From: Pontibacter lucknowensis
GTDB taxonomy: Bacteria > Bacteroidota > Bacteroidia > Cytophagales > Hymenobacteraceae
Reading direction: 5' to 3'
DNA: 64,000 nt
Assembly: GCF_900156415.1 (NCBI RefSeq)
Contig: NZ_FTNM01000003.1
Location: forward strand, 248,001 to 312,000
Positions 41,640 to 51,700 of this stretch are shown piece after piece; the first letter of the stretch is position 1; the number at the start of each line of letters is the position of its first letter. A program made the position numbers and the translations under genes. Under the pieces are notes generated by a model that was given only the letters and a program-made list of their open reading frames with translations, ran no database searches and was not told the DNA's origin.

Positions 41640-42161
41640 ATGTTCAAATCATTCATTTTCAACTTACTCTTCTTACTTATACCTGCCACCATTTTCGCGC
41701 AGACCACCGACCTGATCGGGGCTGCCAGGGCAGGCGATGTGGCGGTGATACGCGAGCACCTGCAAAGCAAAGCCGACGTGAATGCGGCCGACCAACGCGG
41801 CTTCACACCGCTGATTATCGCCGTGTATGGCGGTCACCATGAGGCAGTGGAAGTGCTACTGGAAGCTGGTGCGAATGTGAACCAGCAGGATGCCTCGGGC
41901 AATACCGCCCTGATGGGAACAGCCTTTAAAGGATACTCGGCGCTGGCGGAGCTGCTCATCAGCAAAGGGGCCGATGTGAATGTGCAGAACGGCAACGGCG
42001 GCACCGCCCTGATGTTTGCCAGCATGTTCGGCCGCAATGACCTGATCGGGCTGCTGGTGAAGCATGGCGCCGATAAAAGCCTGAAAGACCAGCGCGGCCT
42101 CACTGCCCTTGACCTGGCCAGGCAGCAGGGCAACGAAGAAGGCATTAAGCTGTTGCAATAG
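41640..42161 (+). CDS. Exported ankyrin-repeat protein (AnkB-like)
   Basis: A 173-residue protein with a signal peptide (ending TIFAQ) followed by four ankyrin repeats: TDLIGAARAGDVAVIREHLQS, RGFTPLIIAVYGGHHEAVEVLLEAGANVN, SGNTALMGTAFKGYSALAELLISKGADVN and GGTALMFASMFGRNDLIGLLVKHGADKS, with a capping repeat. In Pseudomonas aeruginosa the periplasmic ankyrin AnkB supports catalase KatB. Here the ankyrin lies two genes after an exported catalase, so a similar role is proposed. The sequence alone does not prove interaction. Confidence 0.85.
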   Translation: MFKSFIFNLLFLLIPATIFAQTTDLIGAARAGDVAVIREHLQSKADVNAADQRGFTPLIIAVYGGHHEAVEVLLEAGANVNQQDASGNTALMGTAFKGYSALAELLISKGADVNVQNGNGGTALMFASMFGRNDLIGLLVKHGADKSLKDQRGLTALDLARQQGNEEGIKLLQ

Positions 42162-42187
42162 TTTTATAGTTGCGTTTAAGGTGAGTG

Positions 42188-42213
42188 GCCTGTGCTGTGA
42201 GAGCGGCACAGGC
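42188..42213 (+). terminator. Hairpin after the ankyrin gene
   Basis: GCCTGTGC and GCACAGGC pair perfectly over eight bases and are followed by TTT. It lies 27 bp past the ankyrin stop codon. Confidence 0.5.
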
Positions 42214-42353
42214 TTTCGCTTGACTAGCCCTTTACAGGTATAGCCGGTGCGTGCCTTTTTGCGCAGGTATAAACATTCTTAAGGCTTTTCCTGTACTTTT
42301 GCTACGTATACCTGTTGGTGTTTACTGATAACTGTTTACTGATCACTGTGACT

Positions 42354-42884
42354 ATGAATTATTTCGAGTTTTACCATATACCTGAGAGTTTCCTGCCCGA
42401 CGAGAAAGCGATCAAAAGTCGCTACTACGAGCTGAGCCGCGAGTACCACCCCGACTTTTACGCGAACGAGGACCTGGGCACGCAGCAGAAGATCCTGGAG
42501 CTCTCCACGCTCAATACCAACGCCTACCGCACCCTCAGCGATGCCGACCTGCGCATGCAGTACATCCTGAAAGAGCACGGCCTGCTGGAAGAGGGCAAAA
42601 ACGAGCTGCCGGGCGATTTCCTGATGGAGATGATGGAGATCAACGAGGAACTGATGGAGCTGGAGTTCGATTTTGACGCCGCCAAACTACACGAGATAGG
42701 GGAGAAGAGCTCGGGCACCATGGCTGCTTTAGAAAATGATATCCTGCCGGTGCTGCAGCGATACCCTGAGCTTCATGGAGTTACCAAAGAAGAGGCCTTG
42801 CAGGAGGTAAAAACCTACTATTTGAAGAAAAAATATTTGTTGCGTATTCAGGAAACTTTATCTAAGTTTGCAACCCGTTCCTGA
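42354..42884 (+). CDS. hscB: Fe-S assembly co-chaperone HscB
   Basis: A J-domain protein that delivers the scaffold IscU to the HscA chaperone during iron-sulfur cluster assembly. From ATG 42354 the 176-residue protein reads MNYFEFYHIPESFLPDEKAIKSRYYELSREYHPDFYANE; the HPD tripeptide marks the J domain. The C-terminal helices (LMEMMEINEELMELEFDFDA) form the scaffold-binding three-helix bundle. An earlier ATG at 42315 lies in a simple repeat and is rejected. A 9-bp hairpin (42877-42899) overlaps its stop codon. Confidence 0.92.
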   Translation: MNYFEFYHIPESFLPDEKAIKSRYYELSREYHPDFYANEDLGTQQKILELSTLNTNAYRTLSDADLRMQYILKEHGLLEEGKNELPGDFLMEMMEINEELMELEFDFDAAKLHEIGEKSSGTMAALENDILPVLQRYPELHGVTKEEALQEVKTYYLKKKYLLRIQETLSKFATRS

Positions 42885-42903
42885 TAGTCGATCAGGAACA
42901 AAA

Positions 42904-42923
42904 GTTCGACTCCGGCCCAGGGT
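42904..42923 (+). repeat. Partial copy of the tRNA-Leu 3' end
   Basis: GTTCGACTCCGGCCCA is identical over 16 bases to 43016-43031 in the tRNA gene, and the match continues to 19 of 20. It lies 30 bp upstream of the intact tRNA and cannot fold into a tRNA itself. It is probably a leftover of recombination at the tRNA. Confidence 0.7.
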
Positions 42924-42952
42924 GCTATACCTGAAACCAGATAGAACAAAAT

Positions 42953-43036
42953 GCCTTGGTGGCGGAATTGGTAGACGCGTTGGTCTCAAACACCAATGAG
43001 GTTACACTCGTGCCGGTTCGACTCCGGCCCAAGGTA
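42953..43036 (+). tRNA. tRNA-Leu (anticodon CAA)
   Basis: An 84-base class II tRNA. Acceptor GCCTTGG pairs with CCAAGGT (first pair G-U), the discriminator is A, the anticodon stem TTGGT / ACCAA holds the loop CTCAAAC with anticodon CAA at 42987-42989, a variable arm follows, and the T arm is GCCGG-TTCGACT-CCGGC. CCA is not encoded. Its 3' end is the integration point of the segment downstream. Confidence 0.95.
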
Positions 43037-43040
43037 CAAA

Positions 43041-43080
43041 AACGAAAAAACCCACTGAAATTCAGTGGGTTTTTTCGTTT
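43041..43080. terminator. Intrinsic terminator after tRNA-Leu
   Basis: A perfect 19-bp stem: AACGAAAAAACCCACTGAA against TTCAGTGGGTTTTTTCGTT, almost no loop, with A- and T-runs. It ends the tRNA transcript and also faces the convergent Sel1 gene. Confidence 0.88.
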
Positions 43081-43108
43081 ATAGATAGCAGAAACGATGG
43101 CAAAATCT

Positions 43109-44557
43109 CTATGATTTTACATTTTTTAAATTTTCTGCTTTTTGACGCCATTGATCCGCAAGATCTTTATCCTTTCTAACACCTTTGCCCCCCTTTTCAT
43201 AAAGATTCGCTAAATACAGCATCCCTTTAATGTTTCCCATTTCAGCTGCTTTTTGAAACCACTCTAAAGCAACTATATAGTTTTTCTTCACACCATTACC
43301 TTCGACATGGAGTACCCCCATGTTCACCATTGAATCTGCATTGCCCTTTTCTGCTGCTTGTAAAAACCAATTTCTTGCCTTTTTATAATTCCTTCTTCCT
43401 GCTTTGCCATCTGAATATATGTAACCAACTGCATGCATAGATTTATCTTCACCCAAGGCAGCACTCTTTTTATACCACGTAAGACCTTCACAGTAGTCAA
43501 CACTTACACCGAGTCCTTTAACATACATTGATGCAATGTTATGCATAGCTACCGCTTTTCCTTGTTCAGCTGCTTCTAAATACCAATTCATAGCGACACT
43601 TTGATCCTCTGTGACACCTGGGCCACCTCTTGAGTATATGTTACCCAAGTTAATCATCGAATCAGCAAATCCCTCCGCTGCAGCCTTTTCATACCACTCA
43701 ATTGCTTTTGTATAGTCTCTATCAACTCCTAATCCGTTAGCATAAAGAACCCCTAGGTTATGGTATGCTCCTACTTCACCATTATTGGATGCAAGCAAAG
43801 ACCATTTTAAAGCTTCATTGTAGTTGACTGCAGTACCACGGCCCATTAAGTATGCGATTCCTAAATTAGCCATAGCACTACCGTTGCCTTTTTCTGCGGC
43901 CCTTCTAAACCATCTTAATCCTTCAGAAGTATCTGTCTCTATGCCAATACCTCTACTGTACCATATTCCTACAATAAACATTGCATCTGAATTACCATTT
44001 TCTGCTGCTTTAAGAAACCACTTGAATCCCTGTTTAGCGTTTTGATCTACGCCTAAACCTTCAGAATACAACCGGCCAATTTGAAGCATTGCGTTTGATA
44101 TTCCCATTTCAGCAGCTTTAAAGTAATACTGCATCGCTTCTCCATACATCTCTTCAGTTTTGGCAGAGTTACCTTTGATATATATCGGAAGTGCTTTTAG
44201 TGCTGCATTAAGCTGAAAAATACCCTGCTGATTTTCTTTTTCGCCTCTGTTAAACTTGATGTACCTATCTACTTCGAATAGTAAGGAATTATTGAGAGTA
44301 CTATCTACATAGTCATTACTTTGAGTGAGATTGTGAAGTGCATGTATTTTCACTAAAGCAACTTCGGGATTCCATTTTTTCAACAGCCTTTCTGCTGCGA
44401 TTGCTTTTTCAAAAGCTTTAGAATACTCAGCATTTTCTAATGCGAGCTGCGCTTCACTATAGTTATCTTCCCAAGAGTCAGACTTGGTTTCACTTTGCGC
44501 ATTTGCATTTAATACTGCTATAAAAAAAATAAACAGGAGCACTATGATACTTCTCAT
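43109..44557 (-). CDS. Exported Sel1-repeat protein
   Basis: A 482-residue protein with a signal peptide (ending NANAQ) and nine Sel1-like repeats from about residue 140 to 470, with units such as AMLQIGRLYSEGLGVDQNAKQGFKWFLKAA and SMVNMGVLHVEGNGVKKNY. Sel1 solenoids bind proteins and often regulate signalling or secretion; the partner is unknown. The DNA is markedly AT-rich compared with neighbours, and carries only one weak GGTATA-family motif. It is the only gene between duplicated tRNA ends, so it was probably acquired. It has no sign of decay. Confidence 0.9.
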   Translation of the reverse strand: MRSIIVLLFIFFIAVLNANAQSETKSDSWEDNYSEAQLALENAEYSKAFEKAIAAERLLKKWNPEVALVKIHALHNLTQSNDYVDSTLNNSLLFEVDRYIKFNRGEKENQQGIFQLNAALKALPIYIKGNSAKTEEMYGEAMQYYFKAAEMGISNAMLQIGRLYSEGLGVDQNAKQGFKWFLKAAENGNSDAMFIVGIWYSRGIGIETDTSEGLRWFRRAAEKGNGSAMANLGIAYLMGRGTAVNYNEALKWSLLASNNGEVGAYHNLGVLYANGLGVDRDYTKAIEWYEKAAAEGFADSMINLGNIYSRGGPGVTEDQSVAMNWYLEAAEQGKAVAMHNIASMYVKGLGVSVDYCEGLTWYKKSAALGEDKSMHAVGYIYSDGKAGRRNYKKARNWFLQAAEKGNADSMVNMGVLHVEGNGVKKNYIVALEWFQKAAEMGNIKGMLYLANLYEKGGKGVRKDKDLADQWRQKAENLKNVKS

Positions 44558-44879
44558 ACTATATAGATTTCTTAGTGGTTCTACTAAATATATATAAATT
44601 CTAATAAAGTTTTATGGTACTATAGTCTCTAATATAAAGACGTACTCATGATGAGGATCATGTTAGTAGTAGTAAATTAGGTGGTAGAACATCAGTTAGA
44701 ATCTGTTGATATTAATAAAATTATATTAACACGTCACTATACACCCTGCAAAAGCATGTTTCAAACCACAAGCAGCTATCAAGAACTTTTTAATGTCCGG
44801 CCCAAGGTTTAAGTAAACTAAAAACGCCCTGCAGATGCTAATCTGCAGGGCGTTTTTGTGCGTTTTTAAAAGAGTACTT
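44558..44879. other. 322 bp without a gene; attR-like end and displaced terminator
   Basis: An AT-rich stretch upstream of the Sel1 gene, then the 13-bp tRNA copy at 44796-44808 and a terminator. No other feature seen. Confidence 0.6.
44821..44858. terminator. Intrinsic terminator, probably the old tRNA-Leu terminator
   Basis: AAAACGCCCTGCAGAT and ATCTGCAGGGCGTTTT form a perfect 16-bp stem around GCTA, with a T-run. It starts 12 bp after the second copy of the tRNA end, similar to the spacing of the terminator behind the intact tRNA. Confidence 0.88.
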
Positions 44880-45230
44880 TCACTCCAAACTCCGTTTCAT
44901 CACATAGTAGGTACAACTACTTCCTTCATGAACCCTGGGATAGGTATCGACTAATTTCCAGCCTTTGCTATTCATGTAGTTCAGAGCAGCCATAGGGGAT
45001 ATGAAATCAATGTTATTTCCTTGAGTATCTTTCAAGACCTCTTCACCGTTGCCGAAATCAACGTGCGCATGCACTTTAGTACTGAAAAGAGCTTTCACAA
45101 AGAACCTGAGCTCGCAGTACTCTTCAGTTCGTTGAGCAGTAGTTGTAACAAGAGAGGCAGGTACTGCCTGTGCATAACTCCAGGTACATGCCAGGATAGT
45201 AAGTGCGAACACGAGGGATAATTTTTTCAT
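44880..45230 (-). CDS. Small exported protein of unknown function
   Basis: A 116-residue protein from ATG 45230 with a clear signal peptide (MKKLSLVFALTILACTWSYAQ). The mature part has YCELRFFVKALFSTKVHAHVDFGNGEEVLKD, NYMNSKGWKLVDTYP and SSCTYYVMKRSL. I recall similar small exported Bacteroidota proteins in which the central VDFG and NxMGWxLV segments recur, but no function. The 16 residues before Met17 in the longer frame are rejected. It sits just outside the tRNA-linked segment. Confidence 0.7.
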   Translation of the reverse strand: MKKLSLVFALTILACTWSYAQAVPASLVTTTAQRTEEYCELRFFVKALFSTKVHAHVDFGNGEEVLKDTQGNNIDFISPMAALNYMNSKGWKLVDTYPRVHEGSSCTYYVMKRSLE

Positions 45231-45604
45231 AGGTATAACGCATAAGGTTCTGTTAAATATTAGCAAAAACCTATCCAATTGAATGGCTGGGTATACCTGT
45301 AACCGCTGGAACCTTCAAGTTTTTGCTCTACACATTTGTGCAGCGTGTCTTCCTCTAAACAGCTGAGGTCCCATTGGCTGCTACTCGTCCGATGGGCTCG
45401 ACAGTATTATAGTCTTCATCCCGTAGCTTCACAGCACAAAAGCAAAAGTGTTTCAGATATTCATTTTATATATTTTTCAAAGAATAATTTAAAGGACTTG
45501 ATTCTGAGTTTATTGGAGGTTGACAGGAGGGGGAAAGAAGCGTTAGCCGTAATTTCTTTGTTAAAACATCATTGAAGTGCTTTTTAAAGTATACCTGGTT
45601 TTTG

Positions 45605-45634
45605 ATAAGTATTAATACTTATGGATTAATACTT
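45605..45634. promoter_or_regulatory. 18-bp palindrome plus direct half-repeat
   Basis: ATAAGTATTAATACTTAT is a perfect palindrome, and its ATTAATACTT half recurs two bases later. It lies about 90-115 bp before the predicted promoter of the adhesin operon, a place suited to a dimeric regulator. Confidence 0.5.
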
Positions 45635-45719
45635 TATGATAGAATAAAACCACCAGGTTTTCAGATTATAATTTTCCATTATGATCAATATATAGTTAAC
45701 AACCTATATATCAACTTCA

Positions 45720-45727
45720 TAAATTTG
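45720..45727 (+). promoter_or_regulatory. -7 promoter element of the adhesin operon
   Basis: TAAATTTG matches TAnnTTTG exactly, 51 bp before ATG 45779. The -33 region (GTTAAC near 45695) is a poor match to TTTG, so the promoter may need an activator. Confidence 0.4.
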
Positions 45728-45778
45728 CTGGTATAACATCGGATTTTCATTGATAAAATTCTACCAACCAGTCAATTT

Positions 45779-48700
45779 ATGAAACCCAGTATTGCTTTCT
45801 CCGGCTCGACAAGAAGCGGGATTGGCTATGACGTTTTCAAAACTTATTTGAAAAGGCTGTCATTGCTTCTTTTCTTTTTAGGGGGGCTCGCTTTATCGCA
45901 TGTTGCCCATGCCCAAACCCAGTATACTCACGATTTCTCCACCCCTGCAGCTCTAAGCGGTAAAGAAGAAAATGGATTCTACAACACAAAGGCTATTATT
46001 AATATTGGCGGGGTAGAGTATGAACTGTCAGGTATAATAAATGGTAATTGGGAAAATAGAAGTAACGGAGGTGCCAACAATAGCGGCAGCTTATACTTTA
46101 GTACCGCTGCGACAACCGGCTTTACTATAAAGCGTAAAGACGGCCAACGATTCAAATTTTATGGACTCTGGCTAAGCTATGACTGCTTCAGTGATGCAAC
46201 ATATTATCCACCGCCACACCTTACCGTAACTTATACAGGGAGCAGTCTGCCGCAGGAGATATTTAATGATCGAAACCGACAGGGGTTGGTGCTTTCAAAA
46301 GATGTAGAAGTTAGCTCAGTAACATTCTACTTTTCAGGTCTCCATACCTTAAACCTCGACAACCTGGTAGTTGGTCCTGCTGGCGCTCCCTTGTCCGGTA
46401 ATGCCAACCTCTCCAACCTGACCCTCTCAGGCACTACGTTGTCACCGGCATTTAATGCCAATACAGTTAGCTACACGGCAAGTGTAGCCAATACCGTAGC
46501 CTCGGTTACAGTCACTCCAACCAAAGCAGATGCCAATGCTACTGTGAGTATCAACGGAACCGTGCTGGCCAGTGGCGTGACCTCCAGAGCAGTTAATTTG
46601 AATGTTGGCTCCAACTCAATTCCTGTTGTCGTAACAGCGCAGAACGGGACCACTAAAACCTATACTGTAAACGTAACACGGGCTGCACCTACCGTATCAG
46701 CTCCCCCTGTGGCTGGGTATGTGAATGCGCTTCAGTTCGACGGTGTAAATGATTATGTGGAGATTCCGTCCCAACCTTCCAACCAGTTCGATTCTGAAAC
46801 AGAGTTTACTGTTTCGCTTTGGTTCAAGGCAAACAGTATGAATAGAGCCGGTCTTTTCAGCAGACCTTCAGGTGGTGGCGATATGCAGTTCTGGCTGAGT
46901 GCAGAAAACGGTACATTTACCCACGGAATCGACAAGCATGGAACTGGCTGGACCTGGCTCAGTACCGGAACAGCTTATAAACTGGGAGAGTGGGTACAGG
47001 TAACCACTGTAAGGCGCAATGTTGGTGGCGAGCGCAGAATGGAAATCTATGCCAACGGCGTTTTAATTGGTTCAGATAGAGTAAACTACACATCTTCAGC
47101 ATCCAATGCATCCATACGCATTGGTACTGTCATTAATGCAGATGAGAGCTTTGCCAACGGGCAGATAGACAACGTGTCGCTTTGGAAAAAGGCGCTGACT
47201 GCAGAAGAAATCAAAACACTTGGAGCCACTACCCTGAGCGGCAACGAAGCGGGGCTAGCAGGTTACTGGCGCTTTGATGAGACATCGGGCACTACAGCGT
47301 ATGATGCAACAGCAAACGCAAACCATGGCACACTCAGAAATATGGATCTGGCAACTGCCAGAGTTAGATCAACGGCAGGTGATATCATTACCAAAAAGAA
47401 TGTAGCCTACGCTGGTAAACTGACTGGTAGTGACCCCGAGAGTAAGCTTTTGAGCTATGGCATAGTTACCAGTCCATCTAAAGGCACGCTCTCACTTAAT
47501 CCCAATACAGGAGCCTTTACCTATACACCAAATACTGATGCGGTTGGTACTGATAATTTCTCTTACAGGGTCAGCAACGGAACAACCACCTCAAATACAG
47601 CTACTATCAATGTAACGATCGTTGAGCTGGCCGCCCCTTCAGTTCCGGACCTGCTCAGCTCCAGCGATACTGGTATAAGCAACAGCGATAACATCACGAA
47701 CGATAACACGCCAACTTTTTCCGGAACGGCGACGGCTGGTTATACCGTCACCCTGTATTCCGGTGGTAGTGCGGTTGGAACTGCTCAGGCTGATGCCTCT
47801 GGTAAGTGGACAATAACAAGCAGTAGCCTGGCAGATGGAGCCCACAGTATGACGGCAATAACGGTGGACGGAACAGGAAGTCAAAGCCCCGCTTCAGCCG
47901 CCTTAACTGTAGTGATTGATACAACGGCTCCTAACACTACCATAACCGCTAGCCCTGCTGCTGCTACAAACGCCACCAGCGCTACCTTTACCTTCACAAG
48001 CGACGAAACTGTCAGTACCTTCCAGGCAAGCGTGGATGGCAGTCCGTTTACCATTGCTGCTTCGCCGCTTACACTGACGGGCTTGAGCGAAGGCACGCAC
48101 ACCGTACAGATACAGGCCATGGATGCAGCCGGAAATCTGGATCCTACGCCGGCCTCCTATACCTGGACGGTAGACGCAACGGCTCCGGCCGTAACGGGCA
48201 TCACCCGCCACAATCCAGCAACAGCAACCACCAACGTGACCTCGGTTACCTTCCTGGTTTCCTTCAGCGAGGGAGTTACAAGTGTTGATGCAGACGATTT
48301 CTCTTTGGCAACTACAGGGGGGGTAACAGGCACCGTTTCAGGCGTAAGTGGTGCGGGAACTAGATACGAGATAACAGTCTCTAACATCAGTGGAAGCGGC
48401 ACCCTGCGTCTGGATGTAATGGCAAGTGGAACCGGGATCACAGATGCAGTCGGGAGCGGGCTCAGCGGAGGGTATACCGCTGGTCAGACATATACAATAG
48501 ACACCACCAGTCCGGTTATCACCTCCGTTTCTGTACCTGCCAATGCTACGTACAGCGCAGGTCAGCACCTGGACTTCACGGTTAACTTCAGTGAAGCCGT
48601 GACTGTAGCTACCGAAAACGGTACCCCAATGCTCGGCCTTACCATAGGCGCTGCTTCCCGGCAGGCAGTTTATCAGAGCGGCTCGGGCACAACTGCGCTG

Positions 48701-51700
48701 ACCTACCGCTATACCGTGCAGCCAGGCGAGATTGATACGGATGGTATTGCGCTGGCAGTTGGTATTACCCTGAATGGCGGAACAATAACCGACGCGATCG
48801 GCAATGCAGCTGTCTTGTCGCTGAACGGGGTGGCCTCAACAGCCGGTGTTCTGGTAGATGCTGTTGCGCCAACCATCACGTCTATCACCCTACCCAACGA
48901 CGGCACTTACAACCTGGAGCGGGAGCGCTACTTGCTGTTCAGTGTAGAATTCAGCAAAAACATGCAGCGCACGCAGGGCTCATACCTTGAGCTACGTGTC
49001 GGCACACAAATCCGCAAGGCTACCTTGGACTGGGCTTATGAAAGTTCTGCTTATTATGCCTATTCGGTGCAGGAAGGCGAGCAGGGGGCAGGCCTGGAAG
49101 TGCTGGCCCTGAAATCGGACGCTACAATGCCAACCGATATGCAGGGCAATGTACTGAGCACAGGCTCAACGTTTCCTGTCACGCGCAGCAATGTGCGTGT
49201 AGACGGTATTCGTCCTCTTATCACAGGATTGACGGTGCCTGCCAATAAGATTTATAAGCAGGGCGAGCACCTGGACTTCACGGTGCGCTTCAGTGAGAAG
49301 GTAGAACTCCGCGAGGCAGGACCTATATTCGGTCCCCTGAGCGCCAGGGCTGCAAGCGAGCCGGAACTGGAGCTGCCAGCACCACCAGCGGACGGAAATC
49401 CTTTTATTCCGCTTAAGATAGGTGAAAAAGTAGTGCTGGCCCTGTACAACCAGGGAAGCGGCACCGAGCAGATCTCCTTCCGCTATACCGTGCAGGAGGG
49501 AGAACTGGACATGGATGGAATTGAGGTAGCGCCATTGATTATGACGGTGGATAACCTCATCCCCGGCCCAAGACCTATGGCAGGTAGCACGCCGCCTGCC
49601 GGAAATTTCACCATCACCGACCTGGCAGGTAACTACGCCGATGATCTGATGTTTGATGAGGTGCCTGTTACCACTGGGGTGCTGGTAGATGCCGTGGTTC
49701 CAACCCTGCAGTCTGTCAGCATAGCCTCTAAGAATAGCAATCCGGCCGTAGCAAAAGTTGGCGATGTGATCACGTTGCAATTCGTGGCCAGCGAAGCGAT
49801 CCAGCTAACGGTGCTGATTGCCGGGAATGCGGCAACAGTAGTGAATGTTTCTGGTTCGGAGTATCGCGCGACCTACACCATGACTGCTGCCAGCAACGAA
49901 GGCAACGTACCATTCAGCATCAACTTCAGCGATCTAGCGGGCAATGCAGGTGCAGCTGTCAGCGCTACCACTAACAGCAGTAGCGTTACCTTCGACAAAA
50001 CAGCGCCGACCGGAACGCTCGCCATCAACGGCGGGGCTACCCACATGGCCGCTACGGAAGTTACGCTGAGCATTTCGGCAACCGACGCCCTGACCGGCGT
50101 GGCCGACATGCGCTTCTCCAACGACAACACCACCTGGAGCGACTGGATGCCTTTCGCGACAAGTCAAGCCTGGACACTACCTGCTGTAAACGGCAACCGC
50201 CAGGTATACGCCCAACTGCGCGACGGTGCCGGCAACATCGGTACGGCGGAGGCGCAGATCATCCTGGACAATGTGCCGCTCACGCTCACACTCACCAGCG
50301 ATGTGCAGGCTGCTACCAACAAGCCATTCGATGTAACCTTCACATTCAGCAAAGCCGCTACCGGTTTCACGATAGCAGACCTGACAGTGGTAAACGGCAC
50401 GGCTTCCAACCTGGTGACCGCGGACAATAAGGTATACAAGGCGACCATAACCCCTGCTTCGGAAGGAGAAATAAGAATAAGTGTGGCAGCCGGTGTAGCA
50501 GTTGATGTAGCGGGCAATCTGAATGCCGCCTCCAATTCCATTACGACACTGTACGATACTACGCGACCTGCTGTGGTTGTCAGCACAAGCGCTTCCAGTC
50601 CTGTTAACAGCGCCTTCACAGTTACTTTTGAATACAGCGAAAACGTGTCAGGTCTTGCTGCGACAGGTATAGCCGTTAGCAACGGTACGCTTTCTCAATT
50701 CAGCCAGGTGGACGGTCGACGCTACAGTGCGCTGGTAACGCCTGTGACAGCCGGTGAAGTAGCCGTACAGGTGCCTGCCAATGCAGCGGGCGACGCGGCT
50801 TCAAACGGTAACTTGCCTTCCAGCACGCTCGCCGTGGTATATGATGCTGACCGTCCAACCGTGGTGTTGGCTAGTACTGCCCCGAACCCGATCAACAGGT
50901 CTTTCCAGGTAAGCGTTACGTTCTCCGAGCCTGTAACAGGATTTACAGCGCAGGATATAACAGTGGTAAACGCTACGCTCTCCGGCCTGACCACAACGGA
51001 TAACCAGCACTATACCGTGGAGGTAAGCCCGCTGGCAGATGGACTGGTAACGGTTTCGGTGCCGGCTAATGTAGCCCAGGACGCGGCAGTCAATGGCAAC
51101 ACGGCTTCTGCAGTACTCTCCAGAACCTTCAATACTACCAGACCTACACTTGCCCTCTCCACTACTGCAACCAACCCAACCAACGCTGCTTTTGAGGTGA
51201 ACTTCACTTTCAGCAAAGAAGTTAGTGGCTTTGAAGTAGGAGACATTGCAGTGAGCAACGGAGCGGCGGCTGCCTTCACGCAGGTTTCTGCTCAGGTATA
51301 TACAGCCCGCATCATACCAACTGCGGAAGGCGAAGTAATTGTGAGTGTGGCAGAAAATGTGGCCCAGGACGCAGCCGGCAACGGCAATACGGCAGCCGCT
51401 GCATTGAAACTGAATATTGACAAGACACAGCCAACTGTTGTACTGGCTTCCAGTGCACCTGAGAAGCTGAACGCCGCCTTCGAGGTAACTGTCACCTTCA
51501 GCGAAGCGGTAACCGGATTCACTGCTGCTGATGTGACGGTTGTAAATGGTACGGTGACAGCCTTCGCGGCGAAAGGTGACAAGGAATATACCTTGCAAAT
51601 CACACCGCAAGCGAATGGGGAAGTGCGCGTATCTATTGCTGCCGGTGTGGCGCAGGATGCAGCGGGTAACCTAAACCTGGTCTCCGATCAGCTTACCCGA

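Larger units (their letters stand above)
43023..44808. mobile_element. Short tRNA-Leu-inserted segment carrying one Sel1 gene
   Basis: The last 13 coding bases of the tRNA (TCCGGCCCAAGGT, 43023-43035) are repeated at 44796-44808, giving attL/attR-like ends. Between them lie a terminator and an AT-rich Sel1-repeat gene, without integrase. Right after the second copy comes another strong hairpin (44821-44858), which would be the displaced native terminator of the tRNA. The segment is almost free of the GGTATA motif that fills the rest of the window, supporting foreign origin. Confidence 0.65.
45231..45778. other. 548 bp upstream region of the adhesin operon
   Basis: No supported gene; a 79-codon frame at 45336-45575 has no protein character. 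It becomes AT-rich toward the adhesin and holds a palindrome with an added half-copy (45605-45634) and a promoter -7 element at 45720-45727. Confidence 0.55.

Noticed and set aside
45336..45575. 79-codon frame upstream of the adhesin
   Set aside because: No start context, no family pattern and low-complexity composition; it lies in the operon's leader region.
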